Part shown: positions 36,180 to 45,433 of the stretch, piece by piece
Position numbering within the stretch: position 1 is the first letter of the stretch
Layout: every line of letters starts with the position of its first letter
Assembly (NCBI RefSeq): GCF_035270045.1
Contig: NZ_DATFIP010000047.1
Span: 34,661 to 98,660, forward strand
DNA from: Salibaculum sp035270045
Lineage (GTDB): Bacteria; Pseudomonadota; Alphaproteobacteria; Rhodobacterales; Rhodobacteraceae
DNA length: 64,000 nt
Direction: 5' to 3'
Notes under the pieces: model-generated
What the model was told of the DNA's origin: nothing
Databases searched by the model: none
The model's input: the letters and a program-made list of their open reading frames with translations, nothing else
Translations under genes and position numbers: made by a program

Positions 36180-36827
36180 ATGCTCAGCCCAACCCCCTTG
36201 CCCGACTACCTCGTCAATCGCTACCACGGCTGGCGAGCCACCACCTATGCCAGGAATACCGCCTGGTATCAGCACCTGGCCGAGATGGGCCAGCACCCCC
36301 GTGCCATGGTGATTTCCTGTTGCGACAGTCGGGTCCATGTGACCTCGATCTTCGGCGCCGACCACGGCGAGTTCTTCATCCACCGCAACGTGGCCAACCT
36401 CGTGCCGCCGCATACCCCCGACGGAGAGACCCACGGCACCTCGGCCTCGGTCGAATACGCGGTCACCGTACTGAAGGTCGCCCACCTGATCGTTCTCGGC
36501 CATTCCAACTGCGGCGGCGTTAAGGGCTGCTATGACATGTGTTCAGGCAAGGCGCCCGCGCTCGAGGACAGTTCCAGCTTCGTCGGCCGCTGGATGGAGA
36601 TTCTTCGCGGCAAGTTCGAGGCCCTGCCCTCGGGCGACGAGGACACGCGCCTGCGGGAACTGGAACAACAGGCGGTCAGGACGTCGCTGCAGAACCTCAT
36701 GACATTTCCCTTCGTTAGCCAGGCCATGCAGGGGGGCCGGCTTACGCTGCACGGTCTTTGGAACGACATCGGCGCGGGCAGACTGTCCTGCCTTGATCCG
36801 CAGACCGGGGAATTCACTCCGCTATGA
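36180..36827 (+). CDS. Beta-class carbonic anhydrase
   Basis: A 215-residue zinc enzyme interconverting CO2 and bicarbonate. Zinc ligands are C47, H108 and C111 (SCCDSRV and LGHSNCGGV), with D49 and R51 of the C-x-D-x-R pair. GGAGG lies 7 nt before ATG 36180, which decides the start over an upstream in-frame ATG. It is followed 70 nt later by an SbtA-like bicarbonate transporter and an SbtB-like PII protein, so it probably handles imported bicarbonate. Confidence 0.95.
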   Translation: MLSPTPLPDYLVNRYHGWRATTYARNTAWYQHLAEMGQHPRAMVISCCDSRVHVTSIFGADHGEFFIHRNVANLVPPHTPDGETHGTSASVEYAVTVLKVAHLIVLGHSNCGGVKGCYDMCSGKAPALEDSSSFVGRWMEILRGKFEALPSGDEDTRLRELEQQAVRTSLQNLMTFPFVSQAMQGGRLTLHGLWNDIGAGRLSCLDPQTGEFTPL

Positions 36828-36897
36828 TCCGATAGAGGTTGCCCCGGCGGCAATTCGATCCTAAGCACCCGCAACCTGAGACGACCCGGGGTGCCTT

Positions 36898-37875
36898 ATG
36901 GCCGACATCCTTTCACTTGCCGCCGAAAATCTTCTGTCCCCCGTCATTTTGTCGTTCATCCTGGGTGTTGCCGCGGCACTTGGCCGGTCCGACCTCTCGG
37001 TGCCCGAGGCCGTCGCCAAGGGGCTTTCGATCTACCTGCTTTTCGCCATCGGCTTCAAGGGCGGGGCCAGCGTGGCCAGCCACGGTGTGGACGCCACGCT
37101 GGTTGCGACCATCGCGGCGGGCCTGATCCTTTCGGCCGGTCTGCCCATGATCGCCTTCAACCTGCTGAAGATCATGACGCGGATGTCGCGCACCGATGCC
37201 GCTGCGGTGGCCGGGCACTATGGCTCGATCTCGATCGTGACCTTCGTGGCCGCGACCTCCGTGCTGCAGGGGCGCGGCATCTCCTCCGAGGGCTACATGG
37301 TGGCCGTGGCCGCCGTGATGGAGGCCCCGGCAATCCTCTCGGCACTCTGGCTGATCTCGACCGGGGGTTCCGAGAAACGCATGGACGGCGCGCTGTTGCG
37401 TGAAATCCTTCTCAACGGCTCCATTGTTTTGCTGGTGGGGGCATTCTTCATCGGCATGGTGACAGGCGAGGACGGGCTGGAGAGCATATCCAGCTTCATC
37501 GTGGCGCCCTTTACCGGCGTACTTTGCCTATTCCTGCTGGACATGGGTCTGGTCGCGGGGCGTGGGTTGCGCGACGTGCGCGGGGTTCTGGGCGGCGGGG
37601 CCATCGCCTTCGGCGTCCTCATGCCCTTGGTCGGTAGCCTGGCAGGACTGGCGGCAGCTATGCTGATCGGACTCAGCACCGGCGGCGCTGTCCTGCTCAT
37701 GGTGCTGTCGGCGTCGGCAAGCTATATCGCGGTTCCAGCGGCAATGCGCGTCGCCCTGCCCGAGGCGAACCCCTCGATTTACCTGACCCTGTCCCTGGGC
37801 ATAACATTCCCCTTCAACCTGACGGTCGGCATCCCGCTTTACGTGACGCTGGCCGAACTGGCCACCGGAGGCTGA
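36898..37875 (+). CDS. sbtA: SbtA-like sodium-dependent bicarbonate transporter
   Basis: A 325-residue membrane protein with about ten hydrophobic segments in two inverted halves. SbtA-like blocks include LLFAIGFKGGASVA, AAAVAGHYGSISIVTF, VMEAPAILSALWL and the closing TFPFNLTVGIPLY. The family imports bicarbonate with sodium in cyanobacteria and occurs in many heterotrophs. The next gene, 1 nt downstream, encodes its likely PII-type regulator. Confidence 0.88.
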   Translation: MADILSLAAENLLSPVILSFILGVAAALGRSDLSVPEAVAKGLSIYLLFAIGFKGGASVASHGVDATLVATIAAGLILSAGLPMIAFNLLKIMTRMSRTDAAAVAGHYGSISIVTFVAATSVLQGRGISSEGYMVAVAAVMEAPAILSALWLISTGGSEKRMDGALLREILLNGSIVLLVGAFFIGMVTGEDGLESISSFIVAPFTGVLCLFLLDMGLVAGRGLRDVRGVLGGGAIAFGVLMPLVGSLAGLAAAMLIGLSTGGAVLLMVLSASASYIAVPAAMRVALPEANPSIYLTLSLGITFPFNLTVGIPLYVTLAELATGG

Positions 37876-37876
37876 C

Positions 37877-38188
37877 ATGAAGACCCACAAGGCAAAACGC
37901 GTGGTCATCACGATCGAGGCCATCATGCAGAAACGCCTGACGGACACGCTCGAAAGCGCGGGCGTAACAGGCTATTCCATTCTTGACGTGATTGGCGGAT
38001 CTGGCCGCTCCGGCCCCTGGACCTCGGAGGGCCAGATCAGCCGGGCCAGCGGCATGGTGCAGGTAATCTGCATCATCCGCGAGGAACGCCTGGATACCCT
38101 GATGGAAGCCGCTTTCGACGTGGTAGACAAGCACATCGGCGTGGTCACGATCACCGACGTGGAAGTCTTGCGGGCCGAACGGTTCTGA
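37877..38188 (+). CDS. sbtB: SbtB-like PII-family regulator
   Basis: A 103-residue PII-fold protein (babbab pattern; VVITIEAIMQKRLTDTLESAGVTGYSILDV, then VQVICIIREERLDTLMEAAFDVV, IGVVTITDVEVLR). The T-loop (GSGRSGPWTSEGQIS) is not that of GlnB and lacks the uridylylated tyrosine. It also lacks the C-terminal CGPEGC redox tail of some cyanobacterial SbtB proteins. It probably gates the adjacent SbtA in response to adenyl nucleotides. Confidence 0.85.
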   Translation: MKTHKAKRVVITIEAIMQKRLTDTLESAGVTGYSILDVIGGSGRSGPWTSEGQISRASGMVQVICIIREERLDTLMEAAFDVVDKHIGVVTITDVEVLRAERF

Positions 38189-38189
38189 A

Positions 38190-38219
38190 ACGAAAGGACC
38201 CGCCGAGTGCGGCGGGTCC
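38190..38219. terminator. Bidirectional terminator between sbtB and asd
   Basis: GGACCCGCC (38196-38204) and GGCGGGTCC (38211-38219) form a perfect 9-bp stem with a 6-nt loop. On the minus strand it is followed by CTTTCGTTTC, on the plus strand by no T-run, so it fits best as the end of the leftward asd transcript and may also serve sbtB. Confidence 0.65.
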
Positions 38220-38243
38220 CCGGGAATCTTCCGTTATCGTCGG

Positions 38244-39266
38244 TCAGCCCTTCTTGAGCATTCGAACGCCCAGCGTCTCGGCAATCTGAACGGCGTTGAG
38301 GGCCGCGCCCTTGCGCAGGTTGTCGCTGACGCACCAGAAGTTCAGGCCGTTGTCGATGGTGCTGTCTTGGCGGATGCGGCTGATGAAGGTGGCAAAATCA
38401 CCAACGCATTCGACGGGCGTGACGTAGCCACCGTCCTCGCGCTTGTCGACGACCATGAGACCGGGCGCCTCGCGCAGGATGTCGCGGGCCTCGTCGTCGT
38501 CGAGGAAATCTTCGGTCTCGATGTTGATCGACTCGGCATGGCCCACGAAGACCGGGACACGCACACAGGTCGCCGTGACCTTGATCGAGGGGTCGACGAT
38601 CTTCTTGGTCTCGGCGACCATTTTCCACTCTTCCTTGGTGGACCCGTCATCGAGGAAAACGTCGATATGCGGGATCACGTTGAAGGCGATTTGCTTGGGG
38701 TAGACACTTGGCTCGACCTCCTGCCCCGGCACATAGACACCCTTGGTCTGGTTCCAGAGCTCGTCGATGCCATCCTTGCCAGAGCCGGAAACCGACTGGT
38801 AGGTGCTGACCACCACGCGCTTGATACCCGCGCGGTCATGCAGCGGCTTGAGCGCGACGACCATCTGCGCGGTCGAACAGTTGGGGTTGGCGATGATGTT
38901 CTTCTTGGCGTAGCCATCGACCGCTTCTGGATTGACCTCGGGCACCACCAGCGGAACGTCCGGATCGTAGCGGTAAAGCGAGGAATTGTCGATCACCACG
39001 CAGCCCGCTGCGGCCGCCTTGGGCGCATAGGTCTTGGTCGCATCCGACCCGATGGCGAAAAGCGCCATGTCGAAGCCCGTGAAATCGAACTGGTCAAGAT
39101 CCTTTGTCTTGAGCGTCTCGTCGCCATAGCTGACCTCGGTGCCCAGCGAGCGGCGGCTGGCCAGCGCGACGACTTCGTCGGCTGGAAACTGGCGCTCTGC
39201 CAGGATGTTGAGCATTTCCCGGCCCACGTTTCCCGTGGCGCCGACGACGGCGACTTTGTAGCCCAT
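38244..39266 (-). CDS. asd: Aspartate-semialdehyde dehydrogenase
   Basis: A 340-residue NADPH enzyme reducing aspartyl phosphate, leading to lysine, diaminopimelate, threonine and methionine. The Rossmann motif VVGATGNVGREML is at the N-terminus; the catalytic cysteine is C130 in NPNCSTAQMV; VSTYQSVSGSGKDGIDEL and the HAES segment also match. Length is normal. Stands alone on the minus strand, facing sbtB across a hairpin. Confidence 0.97.
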   Translation of the reverse strand: MGYKVAVVGATGNVGREMLNILAERQFPADEVVALASRRSLGTEVSYGDETLKTKDLDQFDFTGFDMALFAIGSDATKTYAPKAAAAGCVVIDNSSLYRYDPDVPLVVPEVNPEAVDGYAKKNIIANPNCSTAQMVVALKPLHDRAGIKRVVVSTYQSVSGSGKDGIDELWNQTKGVYVPGQEVEPSVYPKQIAFNVIPHIDVFLDDGSTKEEWKMVAETKKIVDPSIKVTATCVRVPVFVGHAESINIETEDFLDDDEARDILREAPGLMVVDKREDGGYVTPVECVGDFATFISRIRQDSTIDNGLNFWCVSDNLRKGAALNAVQIAETLGVRMLKKG

Positions 39267-39329
39267 TGGCTTTGGCTCCCGATTTGAAATCGTTCGCCTG
39301 ATAACTCTGCAAGGCAGAAATTGGAAGGG

Positions 39330-40508
39330 CTAGTCGATCCGGTCGCGGCTGAAGGCATAGATCGCCAGCCCCGCGAGCAACAGCAGACCGTAGACCAGGA
39401 ACAACGTGGCATAGGGGTCGGACGGGGCCTCGGCCACCGCGGATTGCGCCGTGTGAACCTGGCCAGTGACGAACTGCATCACCCCGACACCCGCGATCCC
39501 AAAGAGGTTCATGAGTGTAACGCCGCGCCCGGTCAGATGCGCCGGGAAAAAGGCACGGCCATGGGCGATGAGTTGTGGAAAGGACGCGCCGAAGAAGCCG
39601 ACCAGCGCCAGCAGCGCAACCACGGTCCAGATATTGCTCATGGTTAGGCCAGCAAGCGCGAAGCAGGCCGCGGCCCCCAAAAGGTTGCCCCCGAAGATGC
39701 CCCACTTGCGCGTGCCCAGCCAGCGGTCCAGCGGTCCGTAAAAGAAGTTGCCGGCGATCATGGCCAGCCCCATGACCAGGGACACGAGGCCGATCCGGGC
39801 CGCGTCGGCACCAAAGACATCCGCCATATAGGGGCCGACCCAGAGCCCCCGTGTCCCCGCCGAGGGCGCGTAGTTCACGAACATCAGCGGCAGGATCAGC
39901 CACATGGCCGGAATCCTCAGGATATCGAGGACCGAGCCGCGCTTTTCCGCCCCGGCCCTTGGCGGGTCCGAGACGAAGGCCGCGATCAGAACGGCGAGGC
40001 CCAGGCTGATCGCCGCCAGCACGAAAAGCGTGCCGCGCCAGCCAAAGACCTCGGCCGCCCAGGCCAGCGGTACGGAACTGGCAACATTGCCCAGTGAGCC
40101 GACACCAAGGACCACGCCCGCCAGGGTGCCGAAGACGGCCGCCGAATAGATCCGCGCGAAGATGAAATAGGCGGCCATCAGGACCGGAGAACAGCCGATA
40201 CCCAGAAGGACCATGCCGAGGACGATGTGCAGAGGCGACTGGGCCAGCGCGCAGACCAGCGCTCCGCCTGCCCCGCCCAACGCGAAAAGCACGGCCGCCG
40301 TGCGCCGCGGGCCGACCCTGTCCAAGGCTGCGCCCACGGGAATCTGCATCGCGGCGAAGGCCACGAACCACATGCCCGAGGCATAGGACAGGTCCGCCGG
40401 CGTTGCCCCTAGCTCGGCCTTGAGCGCAGGCGCCAGAACCGCAAGGAATGCACGGTAGAATTGGCTGAGCACATAGGCCAGCACGAGGCTGATGACGCCC
40501 GCTCGCAT
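39330..40508 (-). CDS. Major facilitator superfamily transporter
   Basis: A 392-residue polytopic protein with twelve predicted membrane segments. The MFS signature between segments 2 and 3 is GAALDRVGPRRTAA (about residues 59-72). GGAGG 7 nt before ATG 40506-40508 fixes the start. It resembles NarK/nitrate- or sugar-type members only loosely, so the substrate is unknown. Confidence 0.9.
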   Translation of the reverse strand: MRAGVISLVLAYVLSQFYRAFLAVLAPALKAELGATPADLSYASGMWFVAFAAMQIPVGAALDRVGPRRTAAVLFALGGAGGALVCALAQSPLHIVLGMVLLGIGCSPVLMAAYFIFARIYSAAVFGTLAGVVLGVGSLGNVASSVPLAWAAEVFGWRGTLFVLAAISLGLAVLIAAFVSDPPRAGAEKRGSVLDILRIPAMWLILPLMFVNYAPSAGTRGLWVGPYMADVFGADAARIGLVSLVMGLAMIAGNFFYGPLDRWLGTRKWGIFGGNLLGAAACFALAGLTMSNIWTVVALLALVGFFGASFPQLIAHGRAFFPAHLTGRGVTLMNLFGIAGVGVMQFVTGQVHTAQSAVAEAPSDPYATLFLVYGLLLLAGLAIYAFSRDRID

Positions 40509-40573
40509 GTCGTTCCTCCCCTTTGACGGGGATCAGGTCGCACGGGGCGGCATCAGGGACAAGTCAAAGCACG

Positions 40574-41929
40574 TCAGAGCGCCCGCGAGTGGCGCCCCTC
40601 GGGCATCGCGTATTCGTCCAGTTCCGCTGCGACCAGCCGCGCCACGAGCCGGGCGTTCTCGCTCAGGCGGATGCGGTTGTCATGCACCTCGACATGGTCG
40701 GGGAAGTCCCGCGGGATGTGGCGAACCCGGTCGCGCAGCGCGGCGACCGACAGGCCATGGCGCGCCGACAGCGTCTCCAGATCGAGTTCGAAGCGGCACA
40801 TGAGCATCTCGATCATGTCGGCTCGCAACTGATCCTCGGCGCTCATCGCATGACCGCGAACGGTCGCAAGGCGCCCTTCCGTGACGGCCGCCGCATAGAT
40901 CGAAGAGGTCGAATGATTCTGCGCGAACCCCTGCGGATAGCGCGAGATCGCCGAAGCCCCCAGCCCGATCAGCAGGTCTGCGGTGTCATCCGTGTAGCCC
41001 TGGAAATTGCGCCGCAAAGTCCCGGTCCGGTCGGCCTCGGCCAAGGTGTCACCCTCCCGGGCGTAATGGTCGATACCGATCTCGCGATAGCCGTCCCAAT
41101 TGAAAAGCCGCCGCGCGGTGTCAAAGAGTGCCAGCCGCGCCTCGGCGTCGGGAAGGGCGTCGGCGGGGATCATGGCCTGCCGCTTGGCCATCCAGGGCAC
41201 ATGTGCATAGCCATAAAGCGCCACACGGTCAGGCCCCAAGGACAGCACCTTCTGGACGCTGTCGGCCATGCGGCCCTTGTCCTGGTGCGGCAGGCCATAA
41301 AGGATATCCATGTTAAGGCTTTGCACGCCGGCATCGCGCAGCATATCGACGACATCCCGGGTCTGTTCGAAGCTCTGTCGGCGGCCAATGCACTCCTGCA
41401 CGACCGGATCGAAATCCTGCACCCCGATCGAGGCACGGGTCATGCCGATATCCCTGAGGGCCTCGATTCGCGGCTGATCCACCTCGGTGGGGTCAATCTC
41501 GACCGAGAACTGGCAATCCTCGGCCCAAGGCCGGAAACCGGCGATGTCGCGTCCCAGGTCGCGGATCATCTCGGGCGGCAGCAGCGTCGGCGTTCCGCCA
41601 CCAAGGTGCACCTGGCTGAGCACGACATCCTCGGGCAGGTTGGTCGCGACGGTGGCCATTTCAGCGCGCAACTGGTCCAGGTAGGGGATCAGCGGACGAT
41701 CGGTACTCGTGCCCTGTGTGCGGCAGGCACAGAACCAGCACAAGCGGCGGCAGTAGGGAATGTGCAGGTAGAGCGAAACACGCGCCCCTGACGGCACAGC
41801 CTGCAACCATTCCGAGACAACGCTCGGGCCTATGCTATCGTCAAAGTGGTTGGCCGGCGGGTAGCTGGTATAGCGCGGCGCCCTAGCGTCAAAGAGTCCC
41901 AAACGTCTCAGTCGGTCCATGGATGACAT
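40574..41929 (-). CDS. hemN: Oxygen-independent coproporphyrinogen III oxidase
   Basis: A 451-residue radical-SAM enzyme for haem and tetrapyrrole synthesis without oxygen. The 4Fe-4S/SAM cluster cysteines are C60, C64 and C67, with C69 following (HIPYCRRLCWFCAC). LGGGTPTLL binds SAM, and GVQDFDP and YGLPHQ are typical of true HemN rather than HemW. Diverges from fnrL across 63 nt, the usual arrangement in Rhodobacter; I see no FNR box in this short gap. Confidence 0.96.
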   Translation of the reverse strand: MSSMDRLRRLGLFDARAPRYTSYPPANHFDDSIGPSVVSEWLQAVPSGARVSLYLHIPYCRRLCWFCACRTQGTSTDRPLIPYLDQLRAEMATVATNLPEDVVLSQVHLGGGTPTLLPPEMIRDLGRDIAGFRPWAEDCQFSVEIDPTEVDQPRIEALRDIGMTRASIGVQDFDPVVQECIGRRQSFEQTRDVVDMLRDAGVQSLNMDILYGLPHQDKGRMADSVQKVLSLGPDRVALYGYAHVPWMAKRQAMIPADALPDAEARLALFDTARRLFNWDGYREIGIDHYAREGDTLAEADRTGTLRRNFQGYTDDTADLLIGLGASAISRYPQGFAQNHSTSSIYAAAVTEGRLATVRGHAMSAEDQLRADMIEMLMCRFELDLETLSARHGLSVAALRDRVRHIPRDFPDHVEVHDNRIRLSENARLVARLVAAELDEYAMPEGRHSRAL

Positions 41930-41992
41930 TGCAAACCCCTAATCAGTCACGTTACGGTAGGCCCGTTCACCTTGCGTACGGGGACCCACGCT

Positions 41993-42736
41993 GTGTCAAT
42001 TTCGCTGTCGACAACGGATATCCGTTGCGCTGATTGCCCGATCCGTCACCGGGCCGTCTGTTCCAACTGCACTGATGATGAACTTCAGCAGCTGGATCAG
42101 ATCAAGTATTACCGTACCTACGCGCCCGGGCAGACGATCGCCTGGGGCGGAGATGAGTTGGGCTTCGTCGGCTCGGTCGTGCGGGGCGTTGCCTCGCTCA
42201 GCCAGACAATGGAGGACGGTCGCACGCAGATGGTCGGCCTTCTGCTGCCCTCCGATTTCGTCGGTCGCCCGGGGCGCGCATCGCTGCCCTACGACGTGAC
42301 CGCGGTGTCCGAGATCACGCTGTGCTGTTTCCGGCGCAAGCCCTTCGAGAAACAGTTGGCGATGACGCCGCACATCGCCGAGCGGCTTTTGGAAATGACG
42401 CTCGACGACCTGGACGCGGCGCGGGAATGGATGCTGATCCTTGGCCGCAAGACGGCCCGCGAGAAGATTGCCAGCCTGCTGACGATCATCGCCCGTCGCG
42501 AGAAGAGCATGGAATTCGCGGCGCAGGGCGACGCGGTGGTCATCGACCTGCCGCTGACCCGGGAAGCGATGGCCGATTACCTTGGTCTGACGCTGGAAAC
42601 CGTCAGCCGCCAGATCTCCGCGCTCAAGCGCGAGGGAATCATCGCACTCGACGGGAAGCGGCGTATTCTCGTGCCCGACATGCCCGCCCTGATGGAAGAG
42701 ACCGGCGACGACATGGATGGCGGCCTGATTGCCTGA
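41993..42736 (+). CDS. fnrL: Oxygen-responsive CRP/FNR-family regulator FnrL
   Basis: A 247-residue FNR homologue sensing oxygen through a 4Fe-4S cluster. N-terminal cysteines are C12, C15, C23 and C26, and C111/C112 provide the distal ligand. The DNA-recognition helix reads LETVSRQIS, with the E-x2-SR residues that contact TTGAT half-sites. I chose GTG 41993, with GGGGA 8 nt upstream; a TTG 21 bases earlier is possible. Its predicted targets lie next door: FNR boxes precede ccoN and ccoG. Confidence 0.95.
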   Translation: MSISLSTTDIRCADCPIRHRAVCSNCTDDELQQLDQIKYYRTYAPGQTIAWGGDELGFVGSVVRGVASLSQTMEDGRTQMVGLLLPSDFVGRPGRASLPYDVTAVSEITLCCFRRKPFEKQLAMTPHIAERLLEMTLDDLDAAREWMLILGRKTAREKIASLLTIIARREKSMEFAAQGDAVVIDLPLTREAMADYLGLTLETVSRQISALKREGIIALDGKRRILVPDMPALMEETGDDMDGGLIA

Positions 42737-42783
42737 GCGGGCCGCCATCGCGGCTTGTCTCACACGGTTGCCTCTCATAGCGC

Positions 42784-43626
42784 TCAATGGGTCATCACGA
42801 TCGGCACCTTGGCCGACTCCAGCATTTCGCGGGTAGCGCCACCGAGGACAGCCTCGCGCACGCGCGAGTGGCCATAGGCCCCCATGATGATCACCTTGCT
42901 GCCGTGCTCGGCCACGAAACGGTTCACCACCGCCGACACCCGCGGCAGGGTCTTGGCCAGGATCGAGACTTCGGATTTCACTCCCTGCCGGGCCAGCATC
43001 AGGCAGAGCACTCCGCCCGGGTCCGAGCGTTCGGGCGAATGGCTGGGCGGGTCGACCATGACAATGTCCGTATGGTCCGCCCCGCGCAGCACAGGCAGCG
43101 CTTTCCGGACGGACTCTAGGCATTCATCGCTTTCGTCCCAGGCAATAACGGCGCGGTCGAAGCGCGTGGTGAAATCGCAAGCAACACGCGGCACGACCAT
43201 GACCGGGGCCCCTGTTCCAAACAGCGCGGCCTCAAGTGTCAGGACCTGGAGCTGGGTCGCCGCCTCACCATAGGGCTGGGCCGCGACGACAAGGTCGGCA
43301 TAGCGCGCAAGCCGCGCAACGGTCCCGTCCAGGCCCAGCGTCGTCACCACCGCGGGCGCCACCACAGGGGACAAGTCATAAGCCGCGAGCATTCCTTCGG
43401 CCCACTCGACAAGGTCATCGGCCTGCTGGCGCGCGTCGTCGATGCCGGACTCCAGCACCACGCCCGCGGCACCCACCGGCATGGCCTCGTAGCGCGCGGG
43501 GTCGATCCCGAGCGCGTGCACGTCCAGATGGGCCCGTTCGCGCACGGCGATTTCGGCGGCGGCGATAAGGGCGGGTGCATCGGCGACTGTATCAGTCACG
43601 ATCACGGCAATTGTCTTGTAGGCCAT
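42784..43626 (-). CDS. Universal stress protein (two UspA-type halves)
   Basis: A 280-residue protein with two UspA-like halves; the second ends with the nucleotide-binding pattern MGAYGHSRVREAVLGGATREML (G-x2-G-x9-G-S/T-type loop in part). ATG at 43624-43626 starts MAYKTIAV. Divergent from ccoNOQP, with an FNR box between, so low-oxygen induction is likely. Linked usp genes are common beside fnrL in this group. Confidence 0.9.
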   Translation of the reverse strand: MAYKTIAVIVTDTVADAPALIAAAEIAVRERAHLDVHALGIDPARYEAMPVGAAGVVLESGIDDARQQADDLVEWAEGMLAAYDLSPVVAPAVVTTLGLDGTVARLARYADLVVAAQPYGEAATQLQVLTLEAALFGTGAPVMVVPRVACDFTTRFDRAVIAWDESDECLESVRKALPVLRGADHTDIVMVDPPSHSPERSDPGGVLCLMLARQGVKSEVSILAKTLPRVSAVVNRFVAEHGSKVIIMGAYGHSRVREAVLGGATREMLESAKVPIVMTH

Positions 43627-43716
43627 GGCGGATCCTCGAGGTCTGTCACGCCGATCCATAGGGCGGGCGCGGGTCTTGAACCCCTGCACATCTAACAATC
43701 CTTCGCCCGGATTCAC

Positions 43717-43730
43717 TTGACATGGATCAA
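43717..43730. promoter_or_regulatory. FNR box upstream of ccoN and usp
   Basis: TTGACATGGATCAA matches the FNR/FnrL consensus TTGAT-N4-ATCAA in 9 of 10 half-site positions. It lies about 100 nt before ccoN and 90 nt before the divergent usp start. Confidence 0.85.
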
Positions 43731-43828
43731 GGCTTTGACCCCCTCTAGATGAGAAACCCCGAACGCATAAGCATCCGCCCGGACGATTCCGATCTGATTT
43801 GTCCGGGCCAATGAAGGGAACGCACGTC

Positions 43829-45421
43829 ATGTGGGATTGGATCAAGATCGCGGTCCTGGGCATCATTGCCCTAATGGCCGCAGTGGCGGCGAACTTTGCG
43901 AGGGACCTGGCCTTTCAGGTGCACGCACTGATCGTCATGGCCGTCGCGGCCGGTATGTTCATCTATACGGTGAGAACAGCGGGAGACGAGAAACCGGCGC
44001 CGGTCGGCTATATGGACGGGGTCGTGCGCGCTGGCGTCATCGCCACCGCCTTCTGGGGCATCGCGGGGTTCCTCGTCGGGACCTTCATCGCCTTCCAGTT
44101 GGCCTTTCCGCAGCTGAACTTTGACTTCCTGCAAGGCTACGGCAACTTTGGCCGCCTGCGTCCTCTGCACACCTCGGCCGTGATCTTCGCCTTCGGGGGC
44201 AATGCCCTGATCGCCTCGTCCTTCTATGTCGTGCAACGCACCAGCGCCGCCCGGCTCTGGGGCGGCAATACCGCATGGTTCGTCTTCTGGGGGTACCAGC
44301 TGTTCATCGTGTTGGCCGCGACCGGCTACCTCATGGGGGCCACCCAGTCGCGTGAATACGCCGAGCCCGAATGGTACGTTGACCTCTGGCTGACCATCGT
44401 CTGGGTGGCCTACCTGGGTGTCTTCCTGGGCACGATCATCAAGCGCAAGGAACCCCACATCTACGTGGCCAACTGGTTCTACCTGTCGTTCATCGTGACG
44501 GTGGCAATGCTGCATGTGGTCAACAACCTGGCCCTGCCGGTCTCGCTCGTGGGGTCGCGATCGGTCAGCGCCATGGCCGGCGTGCAGGACGCCATGACCC
44601 AGTGGTGGTACGGCCACAACGCGGTGGGTTTCTTCCTGACCGCGGGCTTCCTGGGCATGATGTACTACTTCGTGCCCAAGCAGGCCGAACGGCCGGTCTT
44701 TTCCTACAAGCTGTCGATCATCCACTTCTGGGCGCTGATCTTCATCTATATCTGGGCCGGTCCGCACCACCTGCATTACACCGCGCTGCCCGACTGGGCC
44801 TCGACGCTGGGCATGGTGTTCTCGATCGTGCTCTGGATGCCCTCCTGGGGCGGCATGATCAACGGGCTGATGACCCTTTCGGGCGCCTGGGACAAGATCC
44901 GCACCGACCCGATCATCCGCATGATGGTCATCTCGATCGGTTTCTATGGCATGTCCACGTTCGAGGGCCCGATGATGTCGATCCGCGCGGTCAACTCGCT
45001 GTCGCACTATACCGACTGGACCATCGGCCACGTGCACTCCGGTGCGCTCGGCTGGAACGGCATGATCACCTTCGGCGCGCTCTACTTCCTGACACCGCGC
45101 CTTTGGAACCGGGCCCGTCTCTACAGCCTCAGGTTGGTCAACTGGCACTTCTGGCTCGCCACCATCGGCATCGTGCTCTACGCGGCCTCGATGTGGGTCA
45201 CGGGCATCATGGAGGGCCTGATGTGGCGTGAAGTCGATGCGCAAGGTTTCCTGGTGAACTCCTTCGCCGACACCGTGAGCGCCAAGTTCCCGATGTACGT
45301 GGTGCGCGGCCTGGGCGGGGTGCTCTATCTCTCCGGTGCGATGATCATGTGCTACAACCTCTGGATGACGGTCCGCGGGCAGAAGGAAGTTTCCGCCACC
45401 GCCGCCACCCCGGCCGAATAA
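43829..45421 (+). CDS. ccoN: cbb3-type cytochrome c oxidase subunit I
   Basis: A 530-residue haem-copper oxidase core subunit reducing oxygen at low concentration. About twelve membrane segments are visible. Histidine ligands occur in LRPLHTSAVIFAF (low-spin haem), WWYGHNAVGFF (CuB), WAGPHHLHY (CuB histidines) and TDWTIGHVHSGALGWN. I chose ATG 43829 (MWDWIKIAVLG), preceded by AAGGGA 9 nt upstream, matching the usual start of the family. First gene of ccoNOQP. Confidence 0.97.
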   Translation: MWDWIKIAVLGIIALMAAVAANFARDLAFQVHALIVMAVAAGMFIYTVRTAGDEKPAPVGYMDGVVRAGVIATAFWGIAGFLVGTFIAFQLAFPQLNFDFLQGYGNFGRLRPLHTSAVIFAFGGNALIASSFYVVQRTSAARLWGGNTAWFVFWGYQLFIVLAATGYLMGATQSREYAEPEWYVDLWLTIVWVAYLGVFLGTIIKRKEPHIYVANWFYLSFIVTVAMLHVVNNLALPVSLVGSRSVSAMAGVQDAMTQWWYGHNAVGFFLTAGFLGMMYYFVPKQAERPVFSYKLSIIHFWALIFIYIWAGPHHLHYTALPDWASTLGMVFSIVLWMPSWGGMINGLMTLSGAWDKIRTDPIIRMMVISIGFYGMSTFEGPMMSIRAVNSLSHYTDWTIGHVHSGALGWNGMITFGALYFLTPRLWNRARLYSLRLVNWHFWLATIGIVLYAASMWVTGIMEGLMWREVDAQGFLVNSFADTVSAKFPMYVVRGLGGVLYLSGAMIMCYNLWMTVRGQKEVSATAATPAE

Positions 45422-45433
45422 GGAGAACAAGAG

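Noticed and set aside
36012..36503. Upstream extension of the 126-residue small protein to 290 residues
   Set aside because: The added part lies antisense to the carbonic anhydrase gene and lacks a start signal; the short form has a ribosome site.
41930..41992. FNR box between hemN and fnrL
   Set aside because: Looked for because hemN is often FNR-controlled, but no TTGAT-N4-ATCAA-like sequence is present in this 63-nt gap.
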